Shown one piece after another: positions 9,563-11,220 of a stretch of DNA of 11,220 bases. A program made the position numbers and the translations under genes. This DNA is from Candidatus Woesearchaeota archaeon (GTDB taxonomy: Archaea; Nanobdellota; Nanobdellia; Woesearchaeales; JAHWHD01): positions 1-11,220 of the forward strand of contig JAHWHD010000046.1 of NCBI GenBank assembly GCA_019323525.1. The letters are read 5' to 3'. Each line of letters opens with the position of its first letter. Within the stretch, counting starts at the first letter, position 1. Under the pieces are notes generated by a model. That model worked only from the letters and a program-made list of their open reading frames with translations. It was not told where the DNA came from and searched no databases.

Positions 9563-11220
9563 ATGTTTTACTATAAACTCTGTGAACTGTTCCAGGAGCT
9601 TGAAAATAATCCTAAAAGACTTGCTAAAACCTATAAAGTGTCTAGTTTCTTGAAAAAAGTTGATGAGGATCTTAAGGAGGTTATACTTCTTTTACAGGGC
9701 AGAGTTTTTCCTATATGGGACCAGAGAAAGATTGGTGTGGCTGCGCGTTTGATACTGAAAGCTCTGAACATTGCTACAGGTGTTGAGTTTTCTAAAGTTG
9801 AGGATGAGTGGAAGTCAACAGGAGACCTGGGGAAGAGTGCTGAGAATCTTGTTGCAAGGAAAAAGCAAGCCACACTTTTCTCACAAGAGCTTAGCGTGAA
9901 AAAGGTGTTCTCTAATCTTAAGAAGCTGGCAGAGGTTGAAGGTTCTGGGACAGTAGATGTCAAGGTTAAGTTGATATCTGAGTTATTGACAAGTGCAAAG
10001 CCTTTAGAGGCAAAGTATATTGTAAGGACGCTTATAGAGGAGTTAAGAGTAGGGGCTGGCGAAGGTGTTCTTAGGGATAGTATTGTATGGGCGTATCTTA
10101 TGACGTTCATAGAGTATGACGAGGAAAAGAACTCTATAGTTTTAGATGATTCGCAAAGAGAGCAGTATAATAGCTATGTTGAGCTTACACAGGAAGCTTT
10201 TGACATTACAAACGATTTTGCTGATGTTGCCATTATAGCTAAACAGGATAGGGTTGATGGTCTTTCTCGTGTTAGTTTAGAGCCTGGAAGGCCTGTCAAG
10301 GTGATGCTTGCTCCAAAAATAAAAGGGTTTGACGAGGCTTTCAAAAGGTTTGACAAGATAGAGATAGAAGAGAAACTTGATGGTTTTAGGATGCAGATAC
10401 ATAAGTTTGATGGTAAGGTCAAGATATTTACAAGACGGATGGAGAATGTTACAACGCAGTTTCCTGAAGTGGTCAGGGCAATGGAGAATGTTACTGGAGA
10501 CTGTTTTATCATTGACGGAGAAGCTGTTGGTTTTGATGCTGAGACAGGGATGTACAGGCAGTTCCAGCTTATATCGCAGAGGATAAAGAGAAAGCATGAT
10601 ATCATGAGAATTGCTAAAGAGCTTCCTGTCGTGGTTGTACTGTTTGATGTGCTATATTATGGAAATGTTTCTATGCTTAAGATGCCTTTTATCGATAGAA
10701 GGGAGTTTCTAAAAGGTATTGTCAAAGAGGAAGATAAAAGGATAAAAATAGTAGAAGGGATTGTCACTGATAACAAGCAGGAGGCAGAAGAGTTCTATGA
10801 CAAGTGTTTGAAGAACGGTCTTGAGGGCGTGATGATCAAAGGTCTTGATACAGTCTATAAGCCAGGTAAAAGGGTAGATGGTTGGATGAAGCTGAAACCT
10901 ACAATGCAGGAGCTTGACCTGGTGATTGTTGCAGCTGAGTTCGGGCACGGTAAACGTTCAGAATGGTTTAGCTCTTTTACATTGGCTTGTCGCGATTCTG
11001 ATACAGGAGACTTCATGGAGATCGGCAAGGTAGGTACTGGGTTTAAAGAGAAGTCTGAAGATGGATTGTCGTTTGAGGAGTTGACAAAGATGTTAAAGCC
11101 TTTAGTGGTTAGCGAGAGTTCGACTGGTGTTAGAGTTAAACCGTCTATAGTTGTTGAAGTGTTGTATGAAGAGATTCAGAAAAGTCCTACTTATGGCAGC
11201 GGTTATGCTCTTAGGTTTCC
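9563..11220 (+). CDS. lig: ATP-dependent DNA ligase (archaeal LigI type), 3' end outside window
   Basis: Seals nicks during replication and repair by forming an enzyme-AMP intermediate. 552 codons are visible; the frame is open at the right edge and ends in GSGYALRF, a segment near the C-terminus of archaeal ligases, so only a few tens of residues are missing. The order is complete: an N-terminal helical DNA-binding domain (about 1-245), with LLTSAKPLEAKYIVRTLIEE and LRVGAGEGVLRD typical of the family; motif I E-K-L-D-G-F-R (270-276) with the AMP-accepting Lys271; motif Ib TRRMENVT (290-297); motif III FIIDGEAVGF (315-324); motif IIIa VVVLFDVLYY (357-366); motif IV EGVMIK (421-426); motif V WMKLKP (441-446); then the OB domain. 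Relatives usually have KYDGER, here KLDGFR, a conservative change. Translation starts at ATG 9563, leaderless or nearly so. Confidence 0.95.
   Translation, partial: MFYYKLCELFQELENNPKRLAKTYKVSSFLKKVDEDLKEVILLLQGRVFPIWDQRKIGVAARLILKALNIATGVEFSKVEDEWKSTGDLGKSAENLVARKKQATLFSQELSVKKVFSNLKKLAEVEGSGTVDVKVKLISELLTSAKPLEAKYIVRTLIEELRVGAGEGVLRDSIVWAYLMTFIEYDEEKNSIVLDDSQREQYNSYVELTQEAFDITNDFADVAIIAKQDRVDGLSRVSLEPGRPVKVMLAPKIKGFDEAFKRFDKIEIEEKLDGFRMQIHKFDGKVKIFTRRMENVTTQFPEVVRAMENVTGDCFIIDGEAVGFDAETGMYRQFQLISQRIKRKHDIMRIAKELPVVVVLFDVLYYGNVSMLKMPFIDRREFLKGIVKEEDKRIKIVEGIVTDNKQEAEEFYDKCLKNGLEGVMIKGLDTVYKPGKRVDGWMKLKPTMQELDLVIVAAEFGHGKRSEWFSSFTLACRDSDTGDFMEIGKVGTGFKEKSEDGLSFEELTKMLKPLVVSESSTGVRVKPSIVVEVLYEEIQKSPTYGSGYALRF

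Noticed and set aside
9631..10605. Long minus-strand frames (159 and 143 aa) inside the DNA ligase
   Set aside because: Opposite strand of a clear ligase gene; Ser/Leu/Phe-rich translations without motifs.

Overview
The window is archaeal. The proteins (archaeal-type ribosomal protein S15, the diphthamide enzyme Dph5, an archaeal-type FtsZ, an ATP-dependent DNA ligase), a tRNA interrupted by bulge-helix-bulge introns with no encoded CCA, and TATA boxes about 22-30 nt in front of most start codons all agree. Many small orphan proteins and modest GC would fit an uncultured or DPANN-like lineage, but the sequence alone does not fix the phylum.

Layout. 1-341 (-): rps15, cut by the window edge, apparently starting at an AUC codon. 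342-490: its leader, with a hairpin and a palindrome. 491-805 (-): a small Fis-like helix-turn-helix protein. 858-1046 (+): a possible 62-aa membrane miniprotein that seems to share one TATA element with the helix-turn-helix gene. 1051-1219 (-): tRNA-Gln(UUG) with two introns, one at the usual 37/38 site and one in the T-loop. 1350-2711 (+): a 453-aa protein of unknown function. 2692-3456 (-): dph5, overlapping it tail to tail. 3457-3832: a 376-nt gene-free region holding the dph5 promoter and an elaborate ftsZ control region (three TTTGGCGAA repeats, a duplicated TATA box). 3833-4900 (+): ftsZ, followed by a structured RNA segment and a bacterial-looking hairpin/U-tract terminator. 5055-5540 (+): a lysine-rich orphan. 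5572-6234 (-): nitroreductase with a basic tail. 6268-7437 (-): PHP-domain phosphoesterase. 7552-8109 (-): secreted PEBP/YbhB lipoprotein. 8187-8648 (+): winged-helix protein plus an unusually cysteine-rich ferredoxin. 8680-9171 (+): GNAT-like protein. 9205-9537 (+): orphan. 9563-11220 (+): ATP-dependent DNA ligase, running off the right edge.

The genes do not form one pathway. They look like single transcription units, most apparently leaderless, with some TATA boxes overlapping the stop codon of the preceding gene. ftsZ, rps15 and the 453-aa gene carry Shine-Dalgarno-like sequences, and the ferredoxin is probably cotranscribed with the winged-helix gene. No mobile element, CRISPR array or defence cassette is visible. 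The most notable items are the two-intron tRNA-Gln, the AUC start of rps15, the repeat-rich ftsZ promoter, and the structured ftsZ 3' region.
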